Below, one piece after another: positions 62,929-64,000 of a stretch of 64,000 nucleotides of DNA. The DNA lies in contig JASJZC010000007.1 of NCBI GenBank assembly GCA_037178855.1, positions 7,316,001-7,380,000 of the forward strand, written 5' to 3'. The translations under genes were made by a program, and so were the position numbers. The stretch is from Oscheius sp. JU75. Its lineage: Eukaryota; Nematoda; Chromadorea; Rhabditida; Rhabditidae. Under the pieces are notes generated by a model, which was given only the letters and a program-made list of their open reading frames with translations, did no database searches and had not been told where the DNA came from. Positions within the stretch are counted from its first letter, which is position 1; each line of letters begins with the position of its first letter.

Positions 62929-64000
62929 CTATCCACGTCCATCGTGTCCACCTCGTCCTCCGTGACCACCTCTTCCACCGTGTTTCTCTGAGCTCGACGA
63001 ACTACTGCTGCTGTGTTTCTTGCCTGAATACAGTGATGGGTGCAAGTACTTTTGTGAAATGCGAGTGTGGAAAGTGTGCAGTCGTTTATTATGTACTGGA
63101 GGTGCCAAGTTTGAAATGAGGATGACCGAAATCGACCACATTTCAATGAGGACAGAGGTCGTGCTAGTGTCTTCGTGGTGGTGGCTGATGTGGGTCAGTA
63201 GGAGGCGCACCATCAGTCATTGGGACGAACGGCCTCACGTCGACGTCAGGGATTGTTCCACAGGCAACACGCTTGCTGTTTCTGAATGTCTCATGTGCTT
63301 AAAAAATTTGAAGGAACTAACAGGTCGAAGATTTCTTCGTTGATAATTTGAACTGATGGGGAAACTTGGCAGAAGACCTTGGCCAAGTTTGTCTTTCTGA
63401 CAGCTGCGAGCTCTTCGGGTGTCAGAGATCTCGAGTTTCCGGTCTTGGTTTCGTAGAAGAAGCGATCTCCCTTCTTCAGAGCAGCAAACGTCTCGGCAAT
63501 AATGTAGGCTCCGGTTCTTCCAATCATGGCACCATTAGCTGGAGTCTCCATGAGAATTCCACTGTAGAGATCAATGTCCTCGACACTGCTGTAGACAGTC
63601 TTCAGAGCAGCAATGTTGGCAGCTGTCATTTGTCCACTCAAGTCATCGAAATTCTTGGCCACGGGGAGTCCAACTTTGGAGCGGTACTGGTTGTATGGAA
63701 AGAGTCCAATATCTCTTCCTCTCATGATGTTGACAGCTACAAGATCGACTCCAGTGGCAGGCTTACCGCGGATCTCAAAAAGCTGGTTACGGATAGGAAA
63801 TGAGAACTGCTTGTCAACGGCCATGGCAGGATGTTGGATCATACCTGTTAAACTTTATATAACCGCAAATTGTGTAAACAAACCATCAAGCATGGACTCA
63901 GTTCCTCCAGCTGTAGACTGGTAGAGTGATTCAGCGTAAAAGATGTTGGCTCCAAGATCGACGGACGTTGCAAGACTTTGGTTGGTGTTTGTGACTCTGG
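62929..64000 (-). CDS. animal haem peroxidase, C-terminal part (5' part beyond the right edge)
   Basis: Exons from the right edge to 63884, 63844-63322 and 63275 onward. The visible part covers the C-terminal half of the peroxidase fold: NIMRGRDIGLFPYNQYRSKVG, DIDLYSGILMETPANGAMIG, AYIIAETFAALKKGDRFFYE and an end with FCQVSPSVQIINEEIFDLK and RVACGTIPDVDVRPFVPMTDG. The distal and proximal haem His lie outside the window. The family signature normally reads RGRDH; here it is RGRDI. Two ends are possible: readthrough to a stop at about 63169-63171 (PPPRRH), or a splice from about 63217 to an exon ending at 62929 that encodes KKHSSSSSSSSEKH and GGRGGH repeats. An AATAAA lies on the minus strand just past that stop (62914-62919). 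Nematode peroxidases of this kind cross-link cuticle or act in immunity. Confidence 0.9.

Noticed and set aside
63366-63803. 145-codon plus-strand ORF
   Set aside because: Antisense shadow of the peroxidase exon.

Overview
This window is animal nuclear DNA, most likely from a nematode. Nearly every gene is cut by very short introns, mostly about 30-60 nt, with T-rich acceptors ending in cag or tag. The gene content fits: a COE/UNC-3 transcription factor, a sex-peptide-receptor-type neuropeptide GPCR, a two-domain C-type lectin of the nematode clec type, and giant serine carboxypeptidases carrying four catalytic domains each, an arrangement I associate with nematodes. The species cannot be named from the sequence. 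Because exons are short, single-frame ORFs miss most genes; the models below were built by joining exons by hand from splice sites and reading frame.

Layout. 0-2 kb: the 3' end of a plus-strand gene, then an unrecognised 246-residue minus-strand gene. 3.9-6.5 kb: a minus-strand ethanolamine/choline kinase with a frame break and a lost C-terminus. 9.6-17 kb: an endocytosis block of two tandem epsins and an oppositely oriented F-BAR-like gene, whose 5' side faces an ATF4-type bZIP gene. 17.6-20 kb: the GPCR. 23.7-25.4 kb: a tyrosine-aminotransferase-type enzyme. 28.3-32.6 kb: the COE/EBF/UNC-3 gene, assembled from 14 exons.

34.9-54.0 kb is dominated by two giant carboxypeptidase genes in the same orientation, separated by an unrecognised minus-strand gene for a probably extracellular protein. 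Domain n of one resembles domain n of the other, so the four-domain gene probably duplicated as a unit. In both, domain 1 has lost the catalytic serine. The window then holds the lectin (54.0-55.2 kb), a LARGE-type bifunctional glycosyltransferase (57.1-59.6 kb), a 5'-truncated LINE remnant (60.4-60.8 kb), a probably decayed bHLH-PAS gene (61.8-62.5 kb) and the 3' end of an animal haem peroxidase (62.9 kb to the right edge).

The genes do not form one pathway. Local themes are membrane trafficking (epsins, F-BAR), neuronal identity and signalling (COE factor, GPCR), stress translation control (ATF4-like gene with an overlapping upstream ORF) and secreted or surface proteins (carboxypeptidases, lectin, peroxidase). 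The most notable signals are the overlapping uORF of the ATF4-like gene, the paired pseudoprotease domains, and a 29-nt intron that is needed to keep the LARGE reading frame. I saw no bacterial-type system, CRISPR array, rRNA or recognisable tRNA.
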